DNA from: Vibrio sp. MEBiC08052
Lineage (GTDB): Bacteria > Pseudomonadota > Gammaproteobacteria > Enterobacterales > Vibrionaceae
DNA: 64,000 nucleotides
Assembly: GCF_001506075.1 (NCBI RefSeq)
Contig: NZ_KQ947475.1
Location: 2,140,390-2,204,389 of the forward strand
Reading direction: 5' to 3'
Shown: piece by piece, positions 6,986-16,345 of the stretch
Layout of the letters: the number at the start of each line of letters is the position of its first letter
How positions within the stretch are numbered: the first letter of the stretch is position 1
Translations under genes and position numbers: made by a program
The notes under the pieces: model-generated
Told to the model about the DNA's origin: nothing
The model's database searches: none
What the model saw: the letters and a program-made list of their open reading frames with translations, nothing else

Positions 6986-7210
6986 ATGAAAACGAATGAA
7001 CATGAACAGCAAAGTGAACCACTGTATATCAGCGATGAACAAATCAGAGACTTACTAGATATCAGCCAGCCAACCTTATGGCGACTGACTAAAAATGGTG
7101 GTTTACCGGAGTCAATTTCCGGAATGCGGGGAAAACGACCCTATGCAAAATTTAAAGCATGGGCCATTGAACGCGGGATGATGACGGCTACTCAACTTCT
7201 TCGGTTATAA
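6986..7210 (+). CDS. AlpA-family DNA-binding regulator
   Basis: 74 residues. The core YISDEQIRDLLDISQPTLWR is the MerR-like helix-turn-helix of the AlpA/excisionase family, followed by the wing NGGLPESISGMRGKRPYAKF. Family members activate integrase transcription or aid excision of P4-type islands and satellites. It converges with the integrase gene and overlaps its 3' end by 23 bases, so integrase and AlpA genes meet tail to tail. The ATG at 6986 follows a GGAAAC stretch. A CRP-like promoter lies about 75-110 bases upstream. The excision role is inferred from family and position. Confidence 0.75.
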   Translation: MKTNEHEQQSEPLYISDEQIRDLLDISQPTLWRLTKNGGLPESISGMRGKRPYAKFKAWAIERGMMTATQLLRL

Positions 7211-8390
7211 TCTGACACCACATTTCATACGCCTCTCGCTGCTCATTAGGATATTTGTAATCCAGATAGTGAGCATCAATACCGGTATGAACTTTATGCC
7301 CAAGCATCACTTCACTGACTTTATAAGGAACCTTGCGCTCTTCCCATATATTACGAGCGTTTCGTCTCATGTCATGGTTTGTGGTTCTTGGGTATCCTAG
7401 AGCTTGTATTGTGTTCGCCAGCTTGGTTCCGATTTTCACAACACTTGACTGATGCATCACCTGATCCCTGCCAAACCCTACGGACGGAAACATCACTTTA
7501 AAGTCAGGCCAGAGCTTCATTTGCTCGGCAATAATTTCAGCGGCTAAATCCGGTATGGCTCTCACAATGGGAGACGGATCTTTTTTTCTGTTTTTGTTAT
7601 GTTCAACGGGAACAGTCCAGATTCGCTTTTCTAAGTCAAACTCAGATTTTGTCGATAATCTCAGTTCGTTTCCCCGGCAGGCAAAAATCATCATCAGTTT
7701 TAATAAATTCCGATTACTCTGGTGCGTTGGAACGGTATCAATCGCCTTCCATAGCGCAATTACCCCCTCTTTTCCCTGCCGGGTTTTTCGTACCTTAGTC
7801 CCTTCTCCGACGTCAGTTCTTCGTAGTTCTGCAATAGGATTAAATTTAATTAAACCATGCCTGACTGCATAGGAAAGAACACTTTTCAGTTTTGACATCA
7901 GACCTGCTGCGTGTTGAGCACTCACACGCTCCCGGGCTTTTTTGAAAACCGGCATAAAATCAATCAACTCAAGCTGCCGGACCGGATAAGCACCAATATA
8001 GGGACTAATATCCGTTTTAAACATCTTTTGATGCGCTTGCCACAGTATCACATTATCCATCGCATGATTTTCAATCCAGTAGGCAATCGCCTCATCGATT
8101 GTTGTTGGCTTAGTTTTCGTTTTCAGATTCAGGCCGGAACGCGGGTCAATGCCTTGAGCAACCAGATCAGCCTTATCGTCCCGAATTCGCAATGCATCCC
8201 GAATTTTCAACTCAGGATAACCACCGAGAGTCATTTTGAGTGGTTTACCGAAAAAATTAACCCTGTAAATCCATGAGATTTTTCCTTTAGGACTAATCCG
8301 GATACCAAGACCATCCCGATACGTTATCTCCGGTTTCCCGTTATATGGTTTACCACTGTTCGCCCGCAGCCATGCATCTGTAATTGCCAT
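7188..8390 (-). CDS. int: P4-type tyrosine recombinase (integrase)
   Basis: 400 residues from ATG 8390, which has GGTGG just upstream. The next in-frame ATG, 8435, adds 15 residues of unlikely sequence. The N terminus is the DUF4102 arm-binding domain (DAWLRANSGKPYNGKPEITY ... GKISWIYRVNF). The catalytic domain shows the tyrosine recombinase residues: Arg in FACRGNELRL, HDMRR, GHKVHTG and the nucleophile Tyr in HYLDY. It inserts and removes the element by site-specific recombination. It is the rightmost gene and points inward, as is usual when the att site lies beyond its start. The protein looks intact. Confidence 0.9.
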   Translation of the reverse strand: MAITDAWLRANSGKPYNGKPEITYRDGLGIRISPKGKISWIYRVNFFGKPLKMTLGGYPELKIRDALRIRDDKADLVAQGIDPRSGLNLKTKTKPTTIDEAIAYWIENHAMDNVILWQAHQKMFKTDISPYIGAYPVRQLELIDFMPVFKKARERVSAQHAAGLMSKLKSVLSYAVRHGLIKFNPIAELRRTDVGEGTKVRKTRQGKEGVIALWKAIDTVPTHQSNRNLLKLMMIFACRGNELRLSTKSEFDLEKRIWTVPVEHNKNRKKDPSPIVRAIPDLAAEIIAEQMKLWPDFKVMFPSVGFGRDQVMHQSSVVKIGTKLANTIQALGYPRTTNHDMRRNARNIWEERKVPYKVSEVMLGHKVHTGIDAHYLDYKYPNEQREAYEMWCQIITEEVE

Positions 8391-8787
8391 TATCCACCCT
8401 GTATGTACCAAAAATTTAGTACAAGTTTGGTACATGCAACGAAGGTATGCAAGAGATTTATTCAGAAAATCATCGAATCAGAGTGAAACATTACGAATAA
8501 AATAATACATATTATTCAAATACTTAATAATAAAAAATGCAAACTTGTGAATTATAAAGAAAGAGAGTGATAAGTATAAAAACATCAAGCCCTATTCAAG
8601 GCCGAAAAAGTACCCCAAAAGGCCTCGGGGTTGAGTTCAGCGCACGTAATCAGGGTCGGGTTGATTCGCATCCTGCTCAAGCAATCCTGAAAAATCCTCC
8701 ATGATTTTTCACCCTGAGAGCATCGATCAAGTTGGCTTTTTAAAAAGATTTCACTCCATCCAAATCAACCACTCCAGTCACCGTCAT
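8391..8787. other. Right flank of the integrative element, no gene
   Basis: AT-rich next to the integrase, then ordinary composition. It contains two hairpins: ACCCC ... GGGGT (8612-8631) and a perfect nine-pair stem TGAAAAATC / GATTTTTCA (8688-8711) with loop CTCCAT. The attachment site probably lies in this stretch. I found no tRNA gene and no direct repeat matching the left side. Confidence 0.35.
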
Positions 8788-9693
8788 TCATGAACATTGA
8801 TGAAAATCGCTGAACAACCGGACAAACCATGCGATTTTCGGGTCATTATGACGGGTTTTATGCCAGTAAAGCGTCAGCTGATAATCCGGTACATCTAACG
8901 GCATAGGTGATAAACGCAGCGATAAGCTTTCAGCAATGGTCTCAGCATACCGGGACGGTGCGGCCAGCAAATAAGATGTCTGCTGCAAAAAATAAGGTGC
9001 AGCCAGAACACTGGCAGTCCGAATCGCAATTTGGCGCCTTTTTCTTTGCCGTGACAATGTAATATCAACAATCCCTCTGGATTCATTCCACGGTGTCACC
9101 AAAATATGTGGATACTGAAGAAACTGAGCCAGTGAAAGATGCTCAGCCACCGGATGACTCTGACACCGCACACTGACATAGTAGTCGCTCAGCCAGACCA
9201 AGCGATTCAGACTTTCTGATTCTTCCTGTTGATGGGCAAACCCACATACCAGATCGATAGCTGACGATTTTAGTGCTGCCTCCGGTAATCGTTCGGCCAA
9301 CTGGATAAATTCAATGCGGATATGAGGAAACGACTCGCTCAGGTAAGTGATAAATTCCCGCAGACACCATGATGTATAATCCGTCACGGCGATCCGGAAT
9401 ATATGCGTATCCTCCGGTGTAAAAGGATGCGATGAGGCCAGCCCCTGCCCCAGTAATGCCAATCCCGGCAAAACTTGTTCAGCTAACCGCTCAGAATAAG
9501 CTGTCGGTAACATACGATTTTCAATCCGGATGAACAGGTCATCCCCAAGCCGCTCTCGCAAACGTTGCAGGGCATGACTACACGCTGACTGACTGATATT
9601 CAGTTCATCGGCGCTGAGCGTTACCGAGCCCGTATGATATAAACTGGCGAACACCTTAAGTAAGTTCAAATCTAGATTAGGAAATTTACGCAT
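8788..9693 (-). CDS. LysR-family transcriptional regulator
   Basis: 301 residues from ATG 9693, the Met that begins MRKFPNLDLNLLKVFASLY. An upstream ATG at 9726 adds 11 residues before the usual start. Residues 1-60 are the LysR helix-turn-helix (LSADELNISQSACSHALQRLRERLGDDLFIR), and residues about 90-295 form the periplasmic-binding-protein-like effector domain. It is divergent from the acetyltransferase gene, with about 130 bases between them, so that gene is a plausible target. Only the family can be assigned. The inducer is unknown, and the SQSACSHALQRLR recognition helix is typical. Confidence 0.8.
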   Translation of the reverse strand: MRKFPNLDLNLLKVFASLYHTGSVTLSADELNISQSACSHALQRLRERLGDDLFIRIENRMLPTAYSERLAEQVLPGLALLGQGLASSHPFTPEDTHIFRIAVTDYTSWCLREFITYLSESFPHIRIEFIQLAERLPEAALKSSAIDLVCGFAHQQEESESLNRLVWLSDYYVSVRCQSHPVAEHLSLAQFLQYPHILVTPWNESRGIVDITLSRQRKRRQIAIRTASVLAAPYFLQQTSYLLAAPSRYAETIAESLSLRLSPMPLDVPDYQLTLYWHKTRHNDPKIAWFVRLFSDFHQCS

Positions 9694-9824
9694 GGGACTG
9701 TTTCTTGATGGGTAACCATCTGTCATGAATACTGTTCATATGAAGCCTGCATAAAGTGCACTTCATTCATAATTCATTTGAGCATACACTGTCACTAACC
9801 TGAGTCAACCAAAGCAAGGAAATC

Positions 9825-10307
9825 ATGACCATTCATATCAGCCCTGCCACAATTTCAGACGCAGCGACCATTTTAGATTTTATCAATCAACTGGCGATTT
9901 ATGAGAAAGAGCCTGATGCAGTCGCCAATAGCGTCGAATCGATTGAACGCAAGTTATTCGGTGACGACGTTCGTGCCCATGCCCTGATTTGTGAAGCAGA
10001 CAATCAGCCCATCGGCTTTGCCGTTTACTTCTTCAACTATTCGACTTGGCTGGGTCAATATGGCCTGTATCTGGAAGATTTATATGTCAGTGAACAGCAC
10101 CGTGGCCTCGGGGCAGGCAAAGCGTTAATGAAATATCTCGCTCGTCTGGCGGTCAGCAAAGATTGTGGCCGCTTTGAGTGGACCGTTCTCGACTGGAATC
10201 AGCCATCCATCGACTTTTATCAAAGTATCGGTGCTGAACCTCAGGATGAATGGATTATCTACCGGATGACCGGTCAGACGCTACTCGACTTTGCCGAACA
10301 GGGGTAA
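9825..10307 (+). CDS. GNAT acetyltransferase, SSAT/thialysine-like
   Basis: 160 residues. The segment FFNYSTWLGQYGLYLEDLYV followed by EQHRGLGAGKALM is characteristic of the spermidine/spermine or thialysine acetyltransferase branch of GNAT. It contains the acetyl-CoA pyrophosphate loop (R/Q-x-x-G-x-G/A) and the late WTVLDWNQPSIDFYQSIGA. It would transfer acetyl from acetyl-CoA to an amine of a polyamine or lysine analogue in the cytosol. The start has AAGGAA upstream. A LysR gene is divergent and may control it. The actual substrate cannot be read from the sequence. Confidence 0.8.
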   Translation: MTIHISPATISDAATILDFINQLAIYEKEPDAVANSVESIERKLFGDDVRAHALICEADNQPIGFAVYFFNYSTWLGQYGLYLEDLYVSEQHRGLGAGKALMKYLARLAVSKDCGRFEWTVLDWNQPSIDFYQSIGAEPQDEWIIYRMTGQTLLDFAEQG

Positions 10308-10336
10308 ACTCACCGGTCTTTTATCTGCGTGACTGG

Positions 10337-11170
10337 CTAACAGAGGTGGCGTTTCAAGCCCGCTTTTTCGAGAATGCGGGCTGAAATTTCCTCAACCGAC
10401 AGTGAGCTGGTATTGATATAAGGAATCGCTTCACGGCGAAAGAGCGCTTCCACATTTGCCAGCTCATGCTCACATTGACGGACGCTGGCATATTCACTCC
10501 CCGCCAGACGATTCTGCCGAATGGCCGTCAGACGTTCCGCGTTGATAGTCAGGCCAAATAATTTATGTCGGTGAATCTCAAATGCCGGCAAGAGCTTGAG
10601 CGAACGCATATCATCATGAATAAACGGATAGTTGACCACCCGCAGTCCGAACTGCATTGCCATATACAAACTGGTCGGCGTCTTACCACTGCGGGAAACC
10701 CCGAGCAGCACAATATCAGCCTGTTCAATATCTTTCAGGGACATCCCATCATCATGCGCCAAGGTATACTCGATGGCGGCAATCCGATCAAAATAAGTGT
10801 CGGTATTTTTGCTGATACTCCGTGACCGTTGCAATTTCGGCTGCGGTTCGGTTTGGGTATCGGCTTGCACACGCTGAACAATATTTTCCAGCACATCATA
10901 GCAATGAGCTGAGGCCTGAAGCAGTTTGGTCCGGATTTCAGGGACCACAATCGAGAAAAAAACCAACGGTGGCACACCATGTTGTTGATAAGAGCACTCA
11001 ATCTGTTTGATCACATCTGTCAATTTTTCATCACTTTCGACAAACGGAAAAGTTTTCTCATTGACGATGAAGGGAAACTGACCTAATACAGCATGTCCTA
11101 GAGTCTCACATGTAATCGCTGTACCATCAGAAACGTAGAATACGTCACGACTTTGACTATCAATTTGCAT
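10337..11170 (-). CDS. ppsR: PEP synthetase regulatory kinase/pyrophosphorylase
   Basis: 277 residues of the DUF299 family. The bifunctional enzyme inactivates PEP synthetase by ADP-dependent phosphorylation of an active-site Thr and reverses this with phosphate. The nucleotide loop GVSRSGKTP near residue 157 and the N-terminal [19 protein letters not shown] are diagnostic. The central region [20 protein letters not shown] is also conserved. It is divergent from ppsA across about 178 bases, the standard arrangement, so the pair shares a control region. The start codon ATG 11170 has only a weak ribosome-binding site. Confidence 0.9.
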   Translation of the reverse strand: MQIDSQSRDVFYVSDGTAITCETLGHAVLGQFPFIVNEKTFPFVESDEKLTDVIKQIECSYQQHGVPPLVFFSIVVPEIRTKLLQASAHCYDVLENIVQRVQADTQTEPQPKLQRSRSISKNTDTYFDRIAAIEYTLAHDDGMSLKDIEQADIVLLGVSRSGKTPTSLYMAMQFGLRVVNYPFIHDDMRSLKLLPAFEIHRHKLFGLTINAERLTAIRQNRLAGSEYASVRQCEHELANVEALFRREAIPYINTSSLSVEEISARILEKAGLKRHLC

Positions 11171-11348
11171 ATTTTATTTAAACTTTCAAATTATTTTGAT
11201 TAGCATCATTATCACACTATAAATAGAACGACCTTCGGTATTCAACGACAGGTGCCACAGCTTTTAAAATATCTCCGGTTATTTTTTTAGCAGGCAAATG
11301 TAAACGATTACCAAATCCAATAACAAAGTCATACTTCTGGAGAAAAAA

Positions 11349-13724
11349 ATGCCCAACAATACCCTCTGGTTCAACAACTTATCGATGACAGATGTCGATA
11401 AGGTCGGTGGTAAAAATGCTTCACTCGGTGAAATGGTTTCAAATCTGGCCAACGCTGGTGTCTCTGTGCCAAACGGCTTTGCGACGACCTCGTATGCATT
11501 TAATCAATTCCTAGATTATGAGGGGTTAGATAATCGCATTCATCAACTGCTTGATGCACTTAATGTTGACGATATTGACGCATTACGTCAGACCGGAGCC
11601 ACCATTCGTCAATGGATTTTACAAGCCCCCTTTCCTGCCGATTTAGAACAGGAAATTCGTGATAACTACGCAGTGTTGACCGAAAACAATGCTGAAATTT
11701 CCGTTGCAGTCCGATCATCGGCCACCGCTGAAGATTTACCGGATGCCTCTTTTGCCGGGCAACAAGAAACCTTCCTCAATGTCAAAGGCATTGATGCCGT
11801 CCTTGAAGCCACCAAACATGTCTACGCGTCCCTGTTTAATGATCGCGCGATTTCATACCGGGTGCATCAGGGTTTCGACCACCGCGGCATTGCATTATCA
11901 GCCGGTATTCAACGGATGGTGCGTTCAGATAAAGCCTCTTCAGGTGTGATGTTTACCTTGGATACGGAGTCAGGCTTTGATCAGGTGGTGTTTATCACGT
12001 CCGCTTGGGGGCTGGGTGAAATGGTCGTTCAGGGTGCGGTCAATCCAGATGAATTCTATGTCCATAAACCCTTACTGGAAGCCGGTCAGACCGCCATTGT
12101 GAAGAAAACTTTCGGCTCTAAAATGGTCAAAATGATCTACTCAGAACGACAAGAAATCGGCAAACAAGTCGAGATTATTGACACCAATGAGCAAGAGCGT
12201 CAGCAGTTCTCTTTAAATGATGATGAAATCAGAGCACTGGCGCAACAGGCGATGATCATTGAACAACATTATCAGCGTCCGATGGATATTGAATGGGCCA
12301 AAGATGGTATTGACGGCAAGCTTTACATTGTTCAGGCTCGCCCGGAAACGGTTTGCTCGCAAAATGAAACCAACGTGATTGAACGTTTCCAACTTAATGC
12401 CAAAGCCGATGTACTGCTTGAAGGCCGGGCTATCGGTCAGCGTATCGGGTCGGGCACTGTACGTCTGGTTGACTCACTCGATCAAATGTCGCTGGTGCAA
12501 CAAGGCGATATTCTGGTCACCGACATGACCGATCCCGACTGGGAACCGGTGATGAAAAAAGCTGCTGCGATTGTGACCAACCGGGGCGGACGCACCTGCC
12601 ATGCTGCAATTATCGCCCGTGAACTCGGTATTCCCGCGATTGTCGGTTGCGGGACGGCCACCAGCGAATTGCAAGACGGTGCACTGGTCACCGTGTCATG
12701 TGCCGAAGGCGAAACCGGCTATGTTTACCGGGGTCAGCTCGATTTCGAAGTGCGTCGCTCTTCGGTCGATGAACTGCCAAACCTCCCCACCAAAGTGATG
12801 ATGAATGTCGGTAACCCTGATCGCGCTTTCGATTTTGCTCAGATTCCCAATGAAGGGGTTGGCTTGGCGCGCCTTGAATTTATCATCAACAAGATGATCG
12901 GGATTCACCCGAAAGCACTGCTTGAATTCGATGCCCAAGATGATGCCCTCAAAGCCGAGATTCGTCAGCGTATCAAAGGTTATCAGGATCCGATCGATTT
13001 CTACGTCAGTAAGCTGACGGAAGGGATTGCAACGATTGCTGCCGCCTTCTGGCCGAAGCGCGTCATTGTCCGGATGTCTGACTTTAAATCAAACGAGTAC
13101 AGCAATCTGGTCGGTGGTCGAAACTACGAACCGCATGAAGAGAATCCGATGCTCGGTTTCCGCGGTGCATCCCGCTACATTTCACCGACCTTTGAAGACT
13201 GTTTTGAGCTGGAAACGCGGGCGATTAAACGGGTGCGTCAGGAAATGGGGCTGAAAAACGTCGAGATTATGATCCCATTTGTTCGCACCCCGGATGAAGC
13301 GTCATCGGTGATTGACTTGCTGGCAAAATTTGGTCTGAGACGGGGCGAGCAAGGGCTCAAAGTGATCATGATGTGTGAACTGCCCTCCAATGCCATACTG
13401 GCGGATGAGTTTTTGAAACACTTTGACGGCTTCTCGATCGGCTCGAATGATATGACCCAACTGACACTGGGGCTGGATCGGGATTCCGGGGATGTCGCGC
13501 ACCTGTTTGACGAACGTAACCCGGCAGTCAAAGCAATGCTGAAAATGGCCATTGAAGCCGCGACCCAAGCCGGTAAATATGTCGGGATCTGCGGTCAAGG
13601 CCCGTCTGATCATGACGATCTGGCCGCATGGCTGATGGAACAGGGGATCAGTTCTGTATCACTCAATCCGGATACCGTGATTGATACTTGGCTGAAGTTA
13701 GGGCAAGTGGCTCAATCCCGTTAA
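11349..13724 (+). CDS. ppsA: Phosphoenolpyruvate synthase
   Basis: 791 residues, the normal size. It converts pyruvate, ATP and water to PEP, AMP and phosphate for gluconeogenesis. The N-terminal ATP-grasp domain ([32 protein letters not shown]) is followed by the swivelling domain with phospho-accepting His418 in [21 protein letters not shown]. The C-terminal PEP/pyruvate barrel ends in [16 protein letters not shown] with the catalytic Cys. GGAG lies nine bases before ATG 11349. The GTAAACGATTAC dyad at about 11297 could be a Cra-type site, but this is weak. A strong terminator follows. The enzyme opposes pyruvate kinase encoded at 53056. Confidence 0.97.
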   Translation: MPNNTLWFNNLSMTDVDKVGGKNASLGEMVSNLANAGVSVPNGFATTSYAFNQFLDYEGLDNRIHQLLDALNVDDIDALRQTGATIRQWILQAPFPADLEQEIRDNYAVLTENNAEISVAVRSSATAEDLPDASFAGQQETFLNVKGIDAVLEATKHVYASLFNDRAISYRVHQGFDHRGIALSAGIQRMVRSDKASSGVMFTLDTESGFDQVVFITSAWGLGEMVVQGAVNPDEFYVHKPLLEAGQTAIVKKTFGSKMVKMIYSERQEIGKQVEIIDTNEQERQQFSLNDDEIRALAQQAMIIEQHYQRPMDIEWAKDGIDGKLYIVQARPETVCSQNETNVIERFQLNAKADVLLEGRAIGQRIGSGTVRLVDSLDQMSLVQQGDILVTDMTDPDWEPVMKKAAAIVTNRGGRTCHAAIIARELGIPAIVGCGTATSELQDGALVTVSCAEGETGYVYRGQLDFEVRRSSVDELPNLPTKVMMNVGNPDRAFDFAQIPNEGVGLARLEFIINKMIGIHPKALLEFDAQDDALKAEIRQRIKGYQDPIDFYVSKLTEGIATIAAAFWPKRVIVRMSDFKSNEYSNLVGGRNYEPHEENPMLGFRGASRYISPTFEDCFELETRAIKRVRQEMGLKNVEIMIPFVRTPDEASSVIDLLAKFGLRRGEQGLKVIMMCELPSNAILADEFLKHFDGFSIGSNDMTQLTLGLDRDSGDVAHLFDERNPAVKAMLKMAIEAATQAGKYVGICGQGPSDHDDLAAWLMEQGISSVSLNPDTVIDTWLKLGQVAQSR

Positions 13725-13757
13725 TGGCAGATGTCACCGTGTTATAAAACGTCTTAA

Positions 13758-13795
13758 TCGCATCGGGCACTTTTGAGTGCCCGATTTAATTTTCA
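13758..13795 (+). terminator. Intrinsic terminator of ppsA
   Basis: ATCGGGCACT (13762-13771) and AGTGCCCGAT (13776-13785) form a perfect ten-pair stem with a TTTG loop, followed by TTAATTTT. It lies 34 bases after the ppsA stop and just before the convergent MocR gene's end. Confidence 0.9.
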
Positions 13796-13796
13796 C

Positions 13797-15197
13797 TCAC
13801 ACATCATCACCTGCTCTGCTTGATTGCTGGATCGCCTCGACCAGTAGATTTAACTCATTCTCCACTTCCGGAGTGAGCTCAAAACCAATATTAATTCTGA
13901 AACAATCATTATAGAGCGACAGCGTACTGAATAACTGCCCCAAACGAATATCAATCTTATATGCTTCGATAAGAGCAGTGAATCGGGTGAGATTCAGATC
14001 AGGCACCTGTAGCCAGAGCACCATGCCGCCTTGCGGATTACTTATCTTCACCTTATCCGGCAAACATGCCGATAAAAAACTGAGATACGCTTGCCTTAAG
14101 TTGAGCAACCGGCTACGACGACGTTTCAGTTGTTTGGCATAGTGACCTGATTCAACAAAATCAGCCACCGCGAGCTGAATGGGCAGAGAAACGCCAAAGA
14201 AAGAAGCCGTATGCTGATGCACATACTCTGCGGTGAATCGACCGGGCAAACACCACCCCAGACGATAGCTCGGTGACAGGCTTTTCGATATCGAACCGCA
14301 CCACAGAATGTAACCGCCCTGATCGTAATACTTCGCAGGCAAAGGCGTATGTTCAGCATAAGAGAGCTCAAGATAAACGTCATCTTCAATCACTGGGACT
14401 TGATAGTGGTTTGCCAAGGCTGCCAGCTTCTGCTTTTGCCGGGCAGACATGGTGATCCCCTGCGGATTCATATGTGACGTGCAAAAAATCCCCGCCTTGA
14501 CACTCCCCTGTTGTAAGTGTTGTTCCAGTTGGTCAAGATCGATACCTTCGTCGAGCGATGGGATTTCGACAATCTGACGCCCCATTTGTCCGAGTAAATC
14601 TAAAATACCACTAAAGCAAGGAGAGCTGATTGCAATCGCGTCCCCGACTTGCGTACAAGCTTCGACCGCTGACTTAATTGCCGGCATACATCCGGATGTG
14701 ATCACCAGTTCATCCGGGTTGATATGGAGTCCGAGCTTGGCAAAATGAGCACTAAGCGCATGACGCAGTGAAGGTTCGCCTTGTGGATGAGGATATTGAT
14801 TGAGTCGCTGGCCGAGCCGTTTGCTGACGCGGCGAAAGCTCTGCTCAAGCGCATTCAACGCCATGTCATCAAGATAACTGGTTGAAATCCCGAGTGGCCC
14901 GTTATGTTTGGCAGAAGCAGCGAATGTTTGTCTGACCTGAGAAACCCGACTCACAAACTGCGCCCACTCCGGCGTGTGATGTTTATGACGCCGGGGCGAC
15001 ACATAATACCCGGCCTGAGGACGCGCATGGATCCAGCCTTGGGATTCCAGTTCTTGATAGCAACTCACCGCCGTAGACATACTGACGGCCTGCTGTTTTG
15101 CGAGCTGTCGTAGTGAAGGCAGACGACCTCCCTCAGCCAGCTGTCCCGTTTCAATCTCGCGAATAAATTGACTCGCCATCATCTTATACATACTCAT
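13797..15197 (-). CDS. MocR-type regulator (GntR HTH fused to aminotransferase fold)
   Basis: 466 residues from ATG 15197, with GGTGG four bases upstream. The in-frame ATG at 15275 would place the operator-like repeats inside the gene. Residues 1-70 are a GntR winged helix (MASQFIREIETGQLAEGGRL ... AVSMSTAVSCYQELES). The rest is a class I aminotransferase fold with PLP-binding Lys in SISKSLSPSYRLGW and the upstream PVIEDDVYLELSY. Such regulators sense PLP or an amino compound. The divergent EamA transporter gene is the likely target. No enzymatic role is implied. Confidence 0.85.
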   Translation of the reverse strand: MSMYKMMASQFIREIETGQLAEGGRLPSLRQLAKQQAVSMSTAVSCYQELESQGWIHARPQAGYYVSPRRHKHHTPEWAQFVSRVSQVRQTFAASAKHNGPLGISTSYLDDMALNALEQSFRRVSKRLGQRLNQYPHPQGEPSLRHALSAHFAKLGLHINPDELVITSGCMPAIKSAVEACTQVGDAIAISSPCFSGILDLLGQMGRQIVEIPSLDEGIDLDQLEQHLQQGSVKAGIFCTSHMNPQGITMSARQKQKLAALANHYQVPVIEDDVYLELSYAEHTPLPAKYYDQGGYILWCGSISKSLSPSYRLGWCLPGRFTAEYVHQHTASFFGVSLPIQLAVADFVESGHYAKQLKRRRSRLLNLRQAYLSFLSACLPDKVKISNPQGGMVLWLQVPDLNLTRFTALIEAYKIDIRLGQLFSTLSLYNDCFRINIGFELTPEVENELNLLVEAIQQSSRAGDDV

Positions 15198-15206
15198 AGG
15201 CCACCA

Positions 15207-15254
15207 CTGTACTGGTTTTAATCTAAAAAATTGTATCTGTACCCTTAACTGTAC
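15207..15254. promoter_or_regulatory. CTGTAC direct repeats between mocR-type gene and EamA gene
   Basis: CTGTAC occurs at 15207, 15237 and 15249, and the last two are followed by CC. The spacings are 30 and 12 bases, that is three copies in one 48-base stretch of the 96-base divergent spacer. MocR regulators commonly bind direct repeats in such spacers, so these are candidate operators. Confidence 0.5.
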
Positions 15255-15293
15255 CCGAGTCATACTGTTTTTCAAGTAAACAGGAGAACAGTA

Positions 15294-16202
15294 ATGATAA
15301 GAAACGATTTATTTTTGGCGATTGTTGTCATGGCGATTTGGGGATTTAACTTCTCAATGATTAAGTTGGGTATTACAGAAGTACATCCATTACTGGCGAC
15401 AGCGGCCCGATTTACCTTAGCCGTGATACCCGCGATATTCTTTATCCGCAGGCCGAATGTGGCTTGGCGTTATTTGTTTGCTTATGGCTTGGTATTCGGG
15501 GTCGGCATATGGGGGATGGCGTCCTGGTCGATTACTGCGGGGCTCTCTTCCGGTATGTCTTCCGTACTGCTCTCATCGAACGCGTTGATTAGTATGGCCG
15601 CCGGGGTATGGATCCAAAAAGAACAGATCTCAAAACGCAAAATCATCGGTGCTGTAGCAGCGCTCGCGGCGCTTTTAGTCTTGGTGGCGGCAACGAATGG
15701 TAATATTACCTCACAGGGGCTGATGTTTATTATGATCGCTGCAACTTGCTGGACCATCATGGGCATGATTGTCAAAGCCTCAAAAACCACCCAAGCCTTT
15801 GCATTTAACGTCTGGGGAATGCTCTTTGCGCCGATTCCTCTGGTACTTTTTGCAGTGAGCATTTACGGCTCTGAGATCATATTCCATGCTGTTGCAGCTT
15901 GGGATACGAAGACGACAATCGCTGTTGTCTTTCAGGCTTATCCAACCACATTGTTTGGCTATTGGGTATGGAATCGGCTGCTGATTCGTTATCCGCTCAG
16001 TACCACGGCACCGCTGACCTTATTAGTGCCCGTATTTGCCTTGATCTCCGGGTATTTGATGTATGATGAGCTGCTAAGCCTTGCTCAGGTTGTCGCTTGT
16101 ATCATGTTTTTAGTCGGCATTGGATTCATCGTTAAACCTGTGGCCCCCCAAAGCGAGCGACAACAAATCCAACCTTCTATTGGTTATCTCTTGAAAAAAT
16201 AA
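15294..16202 (+). CDS. EamA/DMT-family transporter
   Basis: 302 residues with about ten hydrophobic segments in two repeated EamA halves. The first half begins IVVMAIWGFNFSMIKLGITE and the second TCWTIMGMIVKASKTTQAFA. It is an inner-membrane exporter of amino acids or metabolites in the RhaT/YdcZ-like drug/metabolite superfamily. GGAG lies upstream of the ATG. It is divergent from a MocR-type regulator and shares a short spacer carrying CTGTAC repeats, suggesting control by a PLP- or amino acid-responsive switch. The substrate is unknown. Confidence 0.85.
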   Translation: MIRNDLFLAIVVMAIWGFNFSMIKLGITEVHPLLATAARFTLAVIPAIFFIRRPNVAWRYLFAYGLVFGVGIWGMASWSITAGLSSGMSSVLLSSNALISMAAGVWIQKEQISKRKIIGAVAALAALLVLVAATNGNITSQGLMFIMIAATCWTIMGMIVKASKTTQAFAFNVWGMLFAPIPLVLFAVSIYGSEIIFHAVAAWDTKTTIAVVFQAYPTTLFGYWVWNRLLIRYPLSTTAPLTLLVPVFALISGYLMYDELLSLAQVVACIMFLVGIGFIVKPVAPQSERQQIQPSIGYLLKK

Positions 16203-16345
16203 CCACCCTATACTATTCGTTAAAACTAGTTTGATATGGATTTTATTAATAACGAATAATTTATTACATCAATAAATCTGCACTCAGTAAGGAATTACTG
16301 TTGTTGCAGATTCCCCGGGTGATCATTTGGCTAAGGAGAAGCAGG

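Larger units (their letters stand above)
2929..8390. mobile_element. Compact phage-like integrative element (int-alpA-cI/cro-replication-Q), no virion genes
   Basis: A lambdoid early region is arranged as a leftward operon of Cro-like, O-like, DnaC-like, two unknown and Q-like genes, with a rightward CI-like repressor opposite. A rightward AlpA-type gene and a leftward P4-type tyrosine integrase follow on the right. Overlapping stop/start codons in the replication genes mark a real operon. Terminase, portal, capsid, tail, lysis and primase genes are all missing, so this is either a defective prophage or a small phage satellite. The limits given are the outermost genes. The att sites were not identified. 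Confidence 0.7.

Noticed and set aside
2700..8790. Direct repeats that would define attL and attR of the element
   Set aside because: I compared the flanks by eye and found no shared string longer than about 10 bases. No tRNA gene is seen, so the ends are left undefined.
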